A stretch of DNA of 64,000 bases from JALYOC01 sp036675345 (GTDB lineage: Bacteria; Myxococcota; Myxococcia; Myxococcales; Myxococcaceae). A program made the translations under genes and the position numbers. The first letter of the stretch is position 1. Each line of letters opens with the position of its first letter. Of the stretch, positions 30,501-38,428 are shown piece by piece. The stretch is taken from the NCBI GenBank assembly GCA_036675345.1, contig JAKFFE010000002.1, positions 62,001 to 126,000 of the forward strand. The letters are read 5' to 3'. The notes below the pieces were generated by a model. It had not been told where the DNA came from. It ran no database searches and saw nothing but the letters and a program-made list of their open reading frames with translations.

Positions 30501-32753
30501 GGCGCCCTGCTCCAGCAGCGGCCACACCCCATCGGGACGGAACACGGTCCGCAGGCTGGGGTGGCGCAGCTCCAGCGCGGTCAGCGCCGCCTGCAGCGCG
30601 TCCGGATCGACCTGGGAGTGCAGCCGCACCGCCCGGGCCACGTTGTAGGCGCCCGAGCCGGGCTCCAGCTGATCCAGGAACCACAGCGCCCGCTGTCCCT
30701 CCGAGGCCCGCGCCATCGAAGGGACGCCCTGGGAGACCGCGGTGGCCACCGGGGCCTGCAGTGCCAACCGCTCCGCCAGCTCGCGCAGGGTCCCGGCGCG
30801 AAGCAGGTCCGAGATTCCCAACGGCAGCCGCAGGGTGCTGCTGATCAGCGCGGAGAGTTCCATCGCCCGCAGTGAATCCAGCCCCAGCTCGGAGAGCGGC
30901 GCCTGGGGATCGAGCCTCGGCTGGCGCAGCAGGAAGCCGGCCGCCTCGCACAGCCAGGAGGCGATCGCCTCCACCGTCCGCTCCGCCGGAGCCAGCGGCG
31001 CCTCGGTGATCACCACCGTCGGCTGACCCTGGCGGGCAAGGATCTCCAGGCTCCCGTCCAACAGCGCCGTCTTGCAGGCGCGGCGCTGGATCTTCCCGCT
31101 GGAGGTCTTGGGCAGCGCCCCGGGGCGGATCAACGCCACCGTGTTCACGAACACCTCGTGCTGCTCCAGCAACACCCGGCGGACCGCGGCCATCGCCTCG
31201 GCCTGGGCGGCGGGGTCCAGGTCCCGCTGGGCCTCCAGCACCACCGCCACCTGCTCCTCTCCGTCCTGATCGATCCCGAAGGCGGCGGTGCAGCCGGGAC
31301 GCAGCCCGGGGTGGGCGCGCTCGGCGGTCTGCTCCAGATCGTGCGGGTAGAGGTTCCGGCCGCGGACGATGATCAGATCCTTCTGCCGCCCGGTGACGAA
31401 CAGCTCGCCCTCGGAGACGAAGCCCAGGTCCCCGGTGCGCAGGAAGCGCCGCTCCGGCTCGCCCTCCAGCTCCGCGCGCAGGTGGTTTGCCGTCTCCTCC
31501 GGCTGGTTCCAGTAGCCGGTGGCCACGCTGTCCCCCGAGAGCCAGATCTCCCCCACCTGCCCCGAGGGCGAGCGGCGGCGGGTCATCGGGTCCACGATCT
31601 CCAACCGCTGATCGCCGATCGCCCGGCCCGACCCCACCAGCTGCACGCCCTCGCCTGCTTTGGGGGTGTGCTCCGCCAGGCTGTCCTCGTCGAAGCCGCG
31701 GACGATCGGCGTTTGCCGCCGCGGACCCCCGGTGACGATCAGCGTCCCCTCCGCCAGGCCGTAGCAGGGATAGAACGCCTCGGGCCGAAAGCCGCTGATC
31801 GCGAAGGCCTCGGTGAAACGCCGCAGCGTCTCCGGACGGATCGGCTCCGCGCCGCAGAAGGCGACCTCCCAGTGGCGCAGGTCCAGCTGGGCCCGCTGCT
31901 CGGGGGTGGTCTTGCGGACGCAGAGATCGAAGGCGAAGTTCGGCCCGCCGCTGATCACGTTCCCCTGGCCCGCCAAAGACGAGATCGCCTCCAGCCAGCC
32001 GGCAGGGCGCTGCAGGAAGGTGAGCGGAGACATCAGCACCGTAGGGATGCCCGCGTAGAGCGGCTGGAGGATCCCGCCGATCAGCCCCATGTCGTGGTAC
32101 GGCGGCAGCCAGATCACGCCCAGGGCCGGCGCGCTGGGAGCAAAGCCCTCCGAGATCAGCCCCAGGTTGTGCAGCAGGTTCCGGTGGCTGAGCATCACCC
32201 CCTTGGGGGTCCCGGTGGAGCCGGAGGTGTACTGCAGGAACGCCAGGTCCTGGCCACCCAGCGCCGGCTCCCGCCACCCGGACGGATCGGCGACGTCGGA
32301 GGTGGAGAGCCAGCGCAGCCCGCGCAGATCGGGGGCGCCGTCGGTGAGGAACTCCACCATCTCCAGGATCATCGTGGAGGTCAGCGCGACCTTTGCACCG
32401 CAGTCGGCCACCAGTGACTGCAGCCGGGGCAGGGTCCGGCCCAGCCGGGACGGATCCGGCGGATAGGCGGGGACGGCGATCACCCCCGCGTAGAGGCAGC
32501 CCAGGAAGCCGACCACGTACTCACGGCCGGGCGGATAGAGCAGCAGCACCCGGTCCCCGGGTCGGGCGTGCTCCTGGATCAACGCGGCGGCGGCGCGGGC
32601 CAGCGTGTCCAGCTCGCCGAAGGTGATCGCGGCGCCGTCCTCCTCGTAGAAGGTGAAGGCGGTGCGGCCCGGCTCCTGGTGGGCGCGGGTGCGGAGCAGC
32701 TCGACCAGGGTGTTCGCGGAAGGGAGGTCGTTCGCCATGGGGGCGCGCACCAT
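27546..32753 (-). CDS. lipoinitiation NRPS: FAAL-ACP-C-A-PCP
   Basis: This first enzyme of the line (1735 residues from the chosen start) loads a fatty acid and the first amino acid. The fatty acyl-AMP ligase (about 10-570) has LQYTSGSTGTPKGVMLSH, LPPYHDMGLIGG, a PNFAFDLCVRK helix and LPKTSSGKIQRR, all typical of FAALs. ACP Ser627 lies in LGLDSL. The C domain has HHAITDFWS at 804-812, with Phe where Gly is usual. The A domain has tentative code DASTIAAVCK, which I recall for tyrosine-activating domains. The PCP has LGGTSL (Ser1669). Start codons at 32783 (GTG), 32753 and 32738 (ATG) are all possible, and none has a strong ribosome binding site. The gene heads the operon; its promoter must lie in the short gap before the divergent gene at 32877. 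Confidence 0.93.
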   Translation of the reverse strand: MVRAPMANDLPSANTLVELLRTRAHQEPGRTAFTFYEEDGAAITFGELDTLARAAAALIQEHARPGDRVLLLYPPGREYVVGFLGCLYAGVIAVPAYPPDPSRLGRTLPRLQSLVADCGAKVALTSTMILEMVEFLTDGAPDLRGLRWLSTSDVADPSGWREPALGGQDLAFLQYTSGSTGTPKGVMLSHRNLLHNLGLISEGFAPSAPALGVIWLPPYHDMGLIGGILQPLYAGIPTVLMSPLTFLQRPAGWLEAISSLAGQGNVISGGPNFAFDLCVRKTTPEQRAQLDLRHWEVAFCGAEPIRPETLRRFTEAFAISGFRPEAFYPCYGLAEGTLIVTGGPRRQTPIVRGFDEDSLAEHTPKAGEGVQLVGSGRAIGDQRLEIVDPMTRRRSPSGQVGEIWLSGDSVATGYWNQPEETANHLRAELEGEPERRFLRTGDLGFVSEGELFVTGRQKDLIIVRGRNLYPHDLEQTAERAHPGLRPGCTAAFGIDQDGEEQVAVVLEAQRDLDPAAQAEAMAAVRRVLLEQHEVFVNTVALIRPGALPKTSSGKIQRRACKTALLDGSLEILARQGQPTVVITEAPLAPAERTVEAIASWLCEAAGFLLRQPRLDPQAPLSELGLDSLRAMELSALISSTLRLPLGISDLLRAGTLRELAERLALQAPVATAVSQGVPSMARASEGQRALWFLDQLEPGSGAYNVARAVRLHSQVDPDALQAALTALELRHPSLRTVFRPDGVWPLLEQGASPIELQQVSVGPAELERRLGEEAQRPFDLARGPLWRALLHQGEGTTVLLLVLHHAITDFWSLGVLASELVALYQAQVSGRPGSLPPVGISASALAEEEQTRLTGARGQQLRDYWKNALAGADSRLSLGEAGSGTGGGAQRFSLSPALSERLNRLAKEERTTPFVVLLSAYFALLSRWTGQDSLTVGAPTAGRSDPRTHRLLGYLVNPVALAARVDPQAGFRSLIREVKQTVLGALDHADLPISRVAEVVASQRALRKGALYETMFVFQRAQAGASALTALAVEQPGTRVDLGGLTVEALPLSDCAAPLELSLVMGELDGGFVGAFEYRRQRFQPGTVARMAAQWQRLLEAVTAQPELALEQHPLVEDAERERLLELGRGRQVEVPPLPLHRLVEEQARRTPEKVAVVRGTESVTYAQLWQRVQALAGVLAAQGVAPEVRVGVAVDRTVDGVVALLAILEAGGAYVPLELRHPDQRLGFLISDAQLACVLTHRQHSARLTTLGARVLDLEGLAASGTAAPHREEDPERTAYVIYTSGSTGQPKGVMVPHRGLTNLVQAQIRGFEVVEDSRVLQFASCGFDAAISEVGMALGAGATLHLLASTEAHPALELPSALKAGRITTVTLPPSVLALLDPTGLPELRTVISAGEACSAELAARWAQGRTFINAYGPTEISVCASFGRCAPEDGAPSIGRPMDNVTLYLVDPGGNLVPVGVAGELWVGGPGVAKGYLGRPELTAEKFVPNRFNPASGTLYRTGDRARWRPDGTLEFLGRVDDQVKVRGHRVELGEVEAALRSHLPVRDVAVTTRSTSAGELQLVAYLIPTETALPSARELRALLREKLPETLIPSSFLTLALLPLTANGKVDRRALPAAPPESTEAPAAPPQTPLERTVAAAWARALGREAIGVHDHFFDELGGTSLTVMQAAANLREALSQDVPLTHFFEHPTVQAFARRLTTPEQAPREDVRGRADARREALARRTRGKS

Positions 32754-32876
32754 AGACGAGCGATTCCCGCCGGGACCAGACACCCCCGGCGCAGTGCGTC
32801 ATTGAAAAGGTCTTGGTGAGATGGAACCCGAGGGAGGGCTTCCTCCGCCCCGCCGGCGTGGGCTACAGCGCCGCGG

Positions 32877-33416
32877 ATGTTGATCCTCGCCTCACTGCTC
32901 GCGCTGGCGACGGGCACCGTTCCCGCCTCACCGCACGAACTCACCCTCGGAGTGGTGGGCTGGGAGTACCGCGGCTTCCTCAGCGGCAGCGAACCCCTGG
33001 TGGGCCTGGAGCTCGGCTATCGCCACTCGGTGCAAAGCACCCCGCTCTCGGTGGGGGCGCTGGTCCGGGCGGCGGCACCCAACCCCGGCACCGTGGTGCC
33101 GCTGGAAGTGGGGATCTCCCTGGAGCTGCGGGCGCCGATCGGCTTCTGGCAGCCGGGGGCAGGGGTGGAGCTGGGCTGGAGCGGGCTCTCCCAGGTGGAT
33201 CTCTCCTGGCGAGGCGGGCTGCCCCCGGGTGCGCACACCCAGGAGGAGGCCCTGCTTGGGCCCTGGTACCTCGGCTTCGGGGTGTCGCCGCTGCGCTTCG
33301 CCTTCGGCCGCTGGACCGTCAGTGCGCTAGAGCTCCAACTGGGCGCCACCGCCTTTCCCCTGGGAGCGGGCGCGCGGGTCCAGCTGGGGTTGCTCAAGGC
33401 GGGGGTGTCGCTGTGA
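32877..33416 (+). CDS. predicted envelope beta-strand protein, paralogue of 34402-34911
   Basis: The product has 179 residues with a short Sec signal peptide (MLILASLLALATG...). The mature part is built of alternating hydrophobic, Gly-rich strands (PLVGLELGYRH, LVRAAAP, PGAGVELGWSG), suggesting a small outer-membrane barrel or barrel-like protein. Its last 50 residues (LGFGVSPLRFAFG...ALELQLG) resemble the end of the second protein of this operon (LGLALSPLRF...LLEVELG), so the two look like diverged paralogues. Its end overlaps the peptidase start (GTGA), giving translational coupling. It is divergent from the synthetase operon across about 120 bases. No named family is recognised. Confidence 0.75.
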   Translation: MLILASLLALATGTVPASPHELTLGVVGWEYRGFLSGSEPLVGLELGYRHSVQSTPLSVGALVRAAAPNPGTVVPLEVGISLELRAPIGFWQPGAGVELGWSGLSQVDLSWRGGLPPGAHTQEEALLGPWYLGFGVSPLRFAFGRWTVSALELQLGATAFPLGAGARVQLGLLKAGVSL

Positions 33417-34405
33417 GGGCCGGGCTGTTGGTGCTGGTGGGGTTGCTGACCGGCTGCTCCCAGATGGACTTCGATCAGGCGCCGCGTCCGGAGTTCCTGC
33501 GCACCCTGATGGCGGAGGTCCAGCCGCAGCGGCTGATCGACGAGGTGGACGCGCTGGTCCAGGCGCACCAGTCGGACGTTCCGCTGGACTGCGAAGCGGT
33601 GGGGCTGCCGGACGATGATCGCGTCTGTCACCACTCCCGGGTCGCGGCCGGGCAGCGGATCCGCAGCGTGCTGGAGTCGATGGGGGCGGTGGTGACGGTG
33701 GACGCCCAGGGGGAAGGCGCCTTTGCCACCCAGAACCTGGTGGTGGAGCTGCGGGGCACGGTGCACCCCGACCAGGTGGTGCTGGTGGGCGCGCACTACG
33801 ACTCCTTCTACGGAGGGGCGGACGACAACTCCAGCGGGGTGGCGGCGATGCTGGAGCTGTACCGGGTGTTGAGCACCCGCAGCCTGGACCGCACCCTGCG
33901 GCTGGTGTGGTTCGACTTCGAGGAGTTCGGCTTCATCGGCTCCCAGCGCTATGTGCAGTCGTTGCCGGAGGGGGAGACGGTGGAGGTGGCGGTGGTGTTC
34001 GACTGCGTGGGCTACTCCGATGGCCGCCCCGGCTCGCAGGAGGCGCTGCCCGGTTTCCCCACTCCGTCGGAGGGGGACTTCATCGCCTTGATCGGCAACC
34101 AGACCTCCGAGCAGAAGACGGTGGAGGCCTACGCGCTGAACACCCAGCTGGAGGTGATGCGCGCCGCGGCGGTGGTCTCCCCGGGGGACGGCGCGTTTCC
34201 GATCACCGGCCCGTTGCTGCGCAGCGACCACTCGGTGTTCTGGCTGGACGGGCTCCCGGCGGTGTTCCTCACCGACACTGCGCGGCTGCGCAACCCGCAC
34301 TACCACCAGCTGACCGACACCGCGGACACCCTGGACCCGGTGTTCTTCGCCAACGTGGTGCGGCTCTCCACCGCCGCGGTCGGCCACTGGGTGGGGGCGC
34401 GATGA
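33413..34405 (+). CDS. M28-family zinc peptidase, lipoprotein
   Basis: The predicted 330-residue product starts at a GTG overlapping the previous stop. Its signal sequence ends in the lipobox LLTGC (Cys15), so it should be lipid-anchored. The catalytic domain is M28-type (aminopeptidase-like) with two zinc ions. Likely ligands are His128 in VGAHYDS, Asp138 in GGADDNSSG, Glu171 in FDFEEFG (Glu170 being the general base), Asp197 in VFDCVG and the His of RSDHSVFW. These positions match the family pattern. It cleaves N-terminal residues or dipeptides from peptides in related enzymes; the natural substrate here is unknown. It sits between two related envelope proteins, so it probably acts at the cell surface with them. 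Confidence 0.9.
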   Translation: MRAGLLVLVGLLTGCSQMDFDQAPRPEFLRTLMAEVQPQRLIDEVDALVQAHQSDVPLDCEAVGLPDDDRVCHHSRVAAGQRIRSVLESMGAVVTVDAQGEGAFATQNLVVELRGTVHPDQVVLVGAHYDSFYGGADDNSSGVAAMLELYRVLSTRSLDRTLRLVWFDFEEFGFIGSQRYVQSLPEGETVEVAVVFDCVGYSDGRPGSQEALPGFPTPSEGDFIALIGNQTSEQKTVEAYALNTQLEVMRAAAVVSPGDGAFPITGPLLRSDHSVFWLDGLPAVFLTDTARLRNPHYHQLTDTADTLDPVFFANVVRLSTAAVGHWVGAR

Positions 34406-34911
34406 GGACGCTGCTGCTGCTGGGGGCGCTGCTCTCCGGGATGGCCTCCGCCCAACCGGTGCCGCTGGAGTTCTACCTGCGCGGGAACGGCAAGGTGTTC
34501 CTCTCCGAGGCCCGTACCCAGGGCGGGGTGGGGGGCGGCGCCGGGGTGCGCGGCTTCCTCTCCGAGTCGCTGCTGCTGCAGGCCGACCTGGGCTACCTGA
34601 GCCAGATCGGCAACGTGGCCGAGCTGCGGCTGGGCGCCGGCTGGCAGCTGCCGGGGACCCTCTGGCGACCCGGGGCGGCAGTGATTCTCTCCACCCTGTT
34701 GGGAGACCGCCTCTCGTTCCTCACCCCCCACCACCCCACGCCGGTGGGGACCCCCGCCTTCTCGCTGGGGCTGGCCCTCTCCCCGCTGCGGTTCACGCAG
34801 GCCGGGGTGTCGGTCTCGCTGCTGGAGGTGGAGTTGGGACTGGGGTGGGAGTTTCCGGGCCTCGGTCTGGCGCTGGGCCTGACCCTGGTGGAGACCTCCC
34901 TGCGCTTCTGA
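34402..34911 (+). CDS. predicted envelope beta-strand protein, paralogue of 32877-33416
   Basis: The product has 169 residues with a clean signal peptide (MRTLLLLGALLSGMASA, then QPVP). The mature protein is Gly- and Leu-rich with alternating hydrophobic strands (GGGAGVRGFLSE, LLLQADLGYLSQ, AELRLGAGWQLPG) and ends in an aromatic residue (SLRF), as many outer-membrane barrels do. It shares the SPLRF...LLEVELG region with the first gene of this operon. The ATG overlaps the peptidase stop codon (ATGA). Its stop lies 3 bases from the stop of the convergent PilZ gene. The function is unknown; outer-membrane location is inferred from composition only. Confidence 0.75.
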   Translation: MRTLLLLGALLSGMASAQPVPLEFYLRGNGKVFLSEARTQGGVGGGAGVRGFLSESLLLQADLGYLSQIGNVAELRLGAGWQLPGTLWRPGAAVILSTLLGDRLSFLTPHHPTPVGTPAFSLGLALSPLRFTQAGVSVSLLEVELGLGWEFPGLGLALGLTLVETSLRF

Positions 34912-34914
34912 GAC

Positions 34915-35637
34915 TCAGGGCATCCGCGAGACGGCGTCCATCCCGAAGCTGACCCGGGCCTTCCAGGGCGGCGGGGGCAGTCCGCGCAGCACCAGCAGCC
35001 GGTCCAGGCGATCCAGGGTGTCCTGGCGGAGCTTGCCGAAGGTGACCCCGAACGAGGGGTTCACCCACTTGGCGCGGTCGGTGGGCGGGGCGAAGGCCCA
35101 CACCACCTCCCCGTGCAGCATCAGGGTCCCCAGGGAGATCCACAGCTCCAGCAGGAACGGGGCGCCCATCTTCACCTGCTTGGGCAACGACGGCGCCTCC
35201 ACCTCCAGGCCCACCCCGCCGCGGGAGACGTCCCGGACCAGGTAGGAGGGAGAGTAGGGAGTGTCCTCGGTGGCCCGCAGCTGGAGCGGGATCCGCGGGA
35301 ACTGGCGGATCTTCTCGTTCTTGTGGGCCTCGAAGATCTTCCGCAGCACCGCGTCCACCCCCCGGCGTTCGCCGGTGGGATCGTAGCGGATGGCCAGCAG
35401 GTGCTTGCCCTTGGCGGAGGTGGTGACCTGCACCACCTCGCCCAGGACCTCCACCGGTTCGGGGACCCCGGAGAGGTGCAATTCGAAGATGAACTGGGTG
35501 CCCACCGGGAGCTTGCGCGCCGTCTCCAGCGCGACAACGCCCTTACCGATGCTGCGGGTGAACTCCCCGAGCAACGACTCGGGGCTTTTGTAGCTCACCT
35601 TCAGGCGAACCGGCCCCTTTGAATTGGTGTCCCCCAA
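34915..35637 (-). CDS. PilZ-domain protein with an N-terminal PilZ-like domain
   Basis: The 240-residue product has two similar halves. Residues 9-95 form a PilZ-like domain of the kind expanded in myxobacteria (RLKVSYKSPESLLGEF, LPVGTQFIFELHL, EVLGEVVQV) but without ligand motifs. Residues 108-225 are a canonical PilZ domain with RQFPR (Arg111, Arg115) and DVSRGG (Asp136, Ser138, Gly141), the c-di-GMP-binding signature, so ligand binding is likely. The start is uncertain: a TTG at 35637 keeps the whole first domain, and a GTG at 35598 would cut into it. The frame is open further upstream but overlaps cysA. It lies 41 bases downstream of cysA and may be read through from the sulfate operon, though a functional link is not evident. 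Confidence 0.85.
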   Translation of the reverse strand: MGDTNSKGPVRLKVSYKSPESLLGEFTRSIGKGVVALETARKLPVGTQFIFELHLSGVPEPVEVLGEVVQVTTSAKGKHLLAIRYDPTGERRGVDAVLRKIFEAHKNEKIRQFPRIPLQLRATEDTPYSPSYLVRDVSRGGVGLEVEAPSLPKQVKMGAPFLLELWISLGTLMLHGEVVWAFAPPTDRAKWVNPSFGVTFGKLRQDTLDRLDRLLVLRGLPPPPWKARVSFGMDAVSRMP

Positions 35638-35678
35638 GCGGGCGGCAGAATGGGGAGAAAGCCCCCAAAAAACAAGGC

Positions 35679-36746
35679 TCAGATCGCGTAGTCGTCGTCT
35701 CCATCCGCGAACACCTGGGCTCCCTGGAAGTCCACCACCACCCGGGTTCCCGCCGAGATCTCCATTGCGTCGATCTCCGCGCGGGAGGACTCCACCTGGA
35801 CAAAGTCCCCGGTGGGAAGCTCCACCGTCAGCTTCACGTAGCCCCCCACCCGGCGCAGATCGGTGATCCACCCCACCCGGTGACCCGCGGTCCGGCGGGT
35901 GGGGAGGGTCAGCTTCACGTCGTGGGGACGCACCAGCACCTGGACCTTCTTCCCCTCCCGCAGGTCGGGCGCGGAGACCGCCAACGTCCCCACCTGGGCC
36001 TGGTGGTGCCGGACCTGGCCGGCGAAGACGTTGGCCCCTCCCACGAAGGCGGCCACGTTGGGGTTGATCGGCCGGTCGTAGATCTCCTGCGGCGGGCCGG
36101 CCTGCACCACCCGACCATCGAAGAGGATCACCACGTGCTCGGCGATCTCGAACGCCTCGTCCTGGTCATGGGTGACCAGCACGGTGGTGATCCGGGTCTC
36201 GGCGTGCAGTTGGCGGAGCCACTCCCGCAGCTCCAGTCGGACCCGGGCGTCCAGGGCCCCGAACGGCTCATCCAGCAGCAGCACCTTGGGCCGCACCGCC
36301 AGCGCGCGGGCAAACGCCACCCGCTGCCGCTGCCCGCCGGAGAGCTGGGCCGGACGCCGGTCTCCCATCGGCTCCAGTTGGACCAGCCTCAGCAACTCCT
36401 GCACCCGGTCGTCGATCTCCGAGCGGGGCGCCTTGCGCACGCTCAGCCCGAAGGCCACGTTCTCCCTCACGCTCAGGTGATCGAAGAGGGCGTAGTTCTG
36501 GAACACGAAGCCCACGCCCCGCGCCGCCACCGGGGTGTGCGAGCAGTCCTCGCCGCCGATGGCGATGCTTCCCCGGTCGGCCATCTCCAGCCCCGCCACC
36601 AGCCGCAGCACGGTGGACTTCCCCGCGCCCGAGGGGCCCAGCAACCCGGTGATCGCCCCGGTGGGGGCCTGGAAGGTGACATCCTGCACGGCGGGTTGGT
36701 CCCCCGGCGCGAACTGCTTGCTCAGACCGCGAACCTCGACGCTCAT
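35679..36746 (-). CDS. cysA: sulfate ABC transporter ATP-binding protein CysA
   Basis: The 355-residue protein has the full ABC ATPase domain: Walker A GPSGAGKS at 37-44, the LSGGQ signature at 135-139, Walker B VLLLDEP at 155-161, and the VTHDQDEA switch region. The C-terminal part (about 240-355) is a TOBE-type regulatory domain (VLVRPHDVKL). Position directly after both CysT and CysW permeases fixes its role as the energy-coupling subunit for sulfate (or thiosulfate) import. The ATG at 36746 overlaps the cysW stop (ATGA). Confidence 0.94.
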   Translation of the reverse strand: MSVEVRGLSKQFAPGDQPAVQDVTFQAPTGAITGLLGPSGAGKSTVLRLVAGLEMADRGSIAIGGEDCSHTPVAARGVGFVFQNYALFDHLSVRENVAFGLSVRKAPRSEIDDRVQELLRLVQLEPMGDRRPAQLSGGQRQRVAFARALAVRPKVLLLDEPFGALDARVRLELREWLRQLHAETRITTVLVTHDQDEAFEIAEHVVILFDGRVVQAGPPQEIYDRPINPNVAAFVGGANVFAGQVRHHQAQVGTLAVSAPDLREGKKVQVLVRPHDVKLTLPTRRTAGHRVGWITDLRRVGGYVKLTVELPTGDFVQVESSRAEIDAMEISAGTRVVVDFQGAQVFADGDDDYAI

Positions 36747-37585
36747 TCCGCCGACCTCCACTCGATGAACTTCTTGGTAGCCATGGTGAGCAGCGCCAGC
36801 AGCGTCAACAACGAGGCGACCGCGAACGCCGCCGAGAACGCGTACTCGTTGTAGAGAATCTCCACGTGCAGCGGCAGGGTGTTGGTCTTTCCCCGGATGT
36901 GTCCGGAGACCACCGAGACCGCGCCGAACTCCCCCATCGCCCGGGCGTTGCAGAGGATCACCCCGTAGAGGACGCTCCACTTGAGGCGGGGGAGGGTGAC
37001 CCGGAAGAACATCTGCCAGCCGTTGGCGCCCAGGGTCAGCGCCGCCTCCTCCGCGTCGCTGCCGTGCGCCTGCAGTTGGGTCAGCACCTCCCGCGCCACG
37101 AAGGGGAGGGTGACGAAGGTGGTGGCGAGCACGATCCCGGGGACGTTGAAGATGATCTGGAAGCCGCGCTCCAACAGCCAGGGCCCGAACACCCCGCTGC
37201 GCCCGAAGAGGAGGACGAAGACCAACCCGGCGATCACCGGGGAGATGCTGAAGGGGACGTCGATCAGGGTGATCAGCAGTTGCCGTCCGCGGAAGCGGAA
37301 GCGGGCAATCAGCCACGCCGCCGCCACCCCGAACACCACGTTGAGGGGCACGGCGATGGCGGCGGTGATCAGGGTGAGGCGGATCGCGGCCAGGGTGTCC
37401 GGGGTCCGGATCGCGTCCAGGTAGGGGCCCAGCCCGTCGCGGAAGGCGTGGACGAACACCGCGATCAACGGAAGGAACAACACCAGGATCAGGAACAGCA
37501 GCGCCACCGCGAGGAGCGTCCAGCGGACCAGCGCCGGTTCGGTGATCGCGCTGGAGCGACGTCGGGGCGTGGGAAGGGAGTGCAT
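36743..37585 (-). CDS. cysW: sulfate ABC transporter permease CysW
   Basis: This 280-residue inner-membrane permease has about six membrane segments, the first near residues 22-45. The DVPFSISPVIAGLVFVLLFG stretch and the EEAALTLGANGWQMFFRVTL coupling-helix (EAA) motif are typical of CysW. RAMGEFGAVSVVSGHIRGKT is the usual sulfate-permease sequence before the last segments. It pairs with CysT to form the channel. It is 3 bases downstream of cysT and overlaps cysA by 4 bases. Confidence 0.94.
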   Translation of the reverse strand: MHSLPTPRRRSSAITEPALVRWTLLAVALLFLILVLFLPLIAVFVHAFRDGLGPYLDAIRTPDTLAAIRLTLITAAIAVPLNVVFGVAAAWLIARFRFRGRQLLITLIDVPFSISPVIAGLVFVLLFGRSGVFGPWLLERGFQIIFNVPGIVLATTFVTLPFVAREVLTQLQAHGSDAEEAALTLGANGWQMFFRVTLPRLKWSVLYGVILCNARAMGEFGAVSVVSGHIRGKTNTLPLHVEILYNEYAFSAAFAVASLLTLLALLTMATKKFIEWRSAE

Positions 37586-37588
37586 CGG

Positions 37589-38428
37589 TCAGTGTCCCGG
37601 CTGCCGCCCGCGGCGGCCGCTCCACTGCTGCAGCAGGTTGATCCCCACCAGCAGACAAAACGAGAACAACAGCATCACCACCGCCAGGGCAGTGGCGCCG
37701 GCGTAGTCGTACTGCTCCAGCTTGGTGACGATCAGGAAGGGGGTGATCTCGGTGCGGAAGGGCAGGTTTCCGGAGATGAACACCACCGAGCCGTACTCCC
37801 CCACCGCCCGGGCGAAGGCCAGGGTGAAGCCGGTGATCACCGCCGGGAGCAGGTTGGGGAACAGCACCCGGCGGAAGATCTGCCAGCGGGAGGCGCCCAG
37901 GGTGGCGGCCGCCTCCTCCAGCGAGGGATCCAGATCCTCCAGGATCGGCTGCACGGTGCGGACCACGAAGGGCAGCCCCACGAAGGTCAGCGCCACCACC
38001 ACGCCCAGCGGGGTGAAGGCCACCTTCAGGCCCAGCTGGTTGAGGTAGCTCCCCAGCGGACCGGTCTCCGCGTACAGCGCGGTCAGGGTCAGCCCGGCCA
38101 CCGCGGTAGGCAGCGCGAAGGGGAGGTCCACCAACGCATCCACCACCTCCCGCCCGGGGAAGCGGTAGCGCACCAGCACCCAGGCCACCAGCAGCCCGAA
38201 CACCGCGTTGATCAACCCGGCCGCCAGTGCGGCGCCGAAGCTGAGCCGGTAGGAGGCCACCGCCTGCGGGTCGGTCACCGCCGCCCACAGCGCCTCCCAG
38301 CTGAGGGTGAAGGTCTGCAGGAACAGCCCCGCCAACGGCAGCAGCACCACCAGGCTCAGGTAGACCCAGGTGATCCCGAAGGTCAGCCCGAACCCCGGGA
38401 GCACCCGCTTCATCCGCCCCGGCCTCAT
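37589..38428 (-). CDS. cysT: sulfate ABC transporter permease CysT
   Basis: The 279-residue product is an integral membrane permease with about six hydrophobic segments. Diagnostic stretches are LPFALPTAVAGLTLTALYA, the EEAAATLGASRWQIFRRVLF coupling motif and FARAVGEYGSVVFISGN, all matching CysT/CysU. It forms a heterodimer with CysW. Its ATG overlaps the stop of the sulfate-binding lipoprotein gene by 4 bases, so the four transporter genes are translated as a coupled unit. Confidence 0.94.
   Translation of the reverse strand: MRPGRMKRVLPGFGLTFGITWVYLSLVVLLPLAGLFLQTFTLSWEALWAAVTDPQAVASYRLSFGAALAAGLINAVFGLLVAWVLVRYRFPGREVVDALVDLPFALPTAVAGLTLTALYAETGPLGSYLNQLGLKVAFTPLGVVVALTFVGLPFVVRTVQPILEDLDPSLEEAAATLGASRWQIFRRVLFPNLLPAVITGFTLAFARAVGEYGSVVFISGNLPFRTEITPFLIVTKLEQYDYAGATALAVVMLLFSFCLLVGINLLQQWSGRRGRQPGH

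Noticed and set aside
32833..32846. GGAGG-GCTT-CCTCC palindrome between the NRPS operon and the divergent envelope operon
   Set aside because: Only five paired bases and built from Shine-Dalgarno-like sequence; too weak to call an operator.
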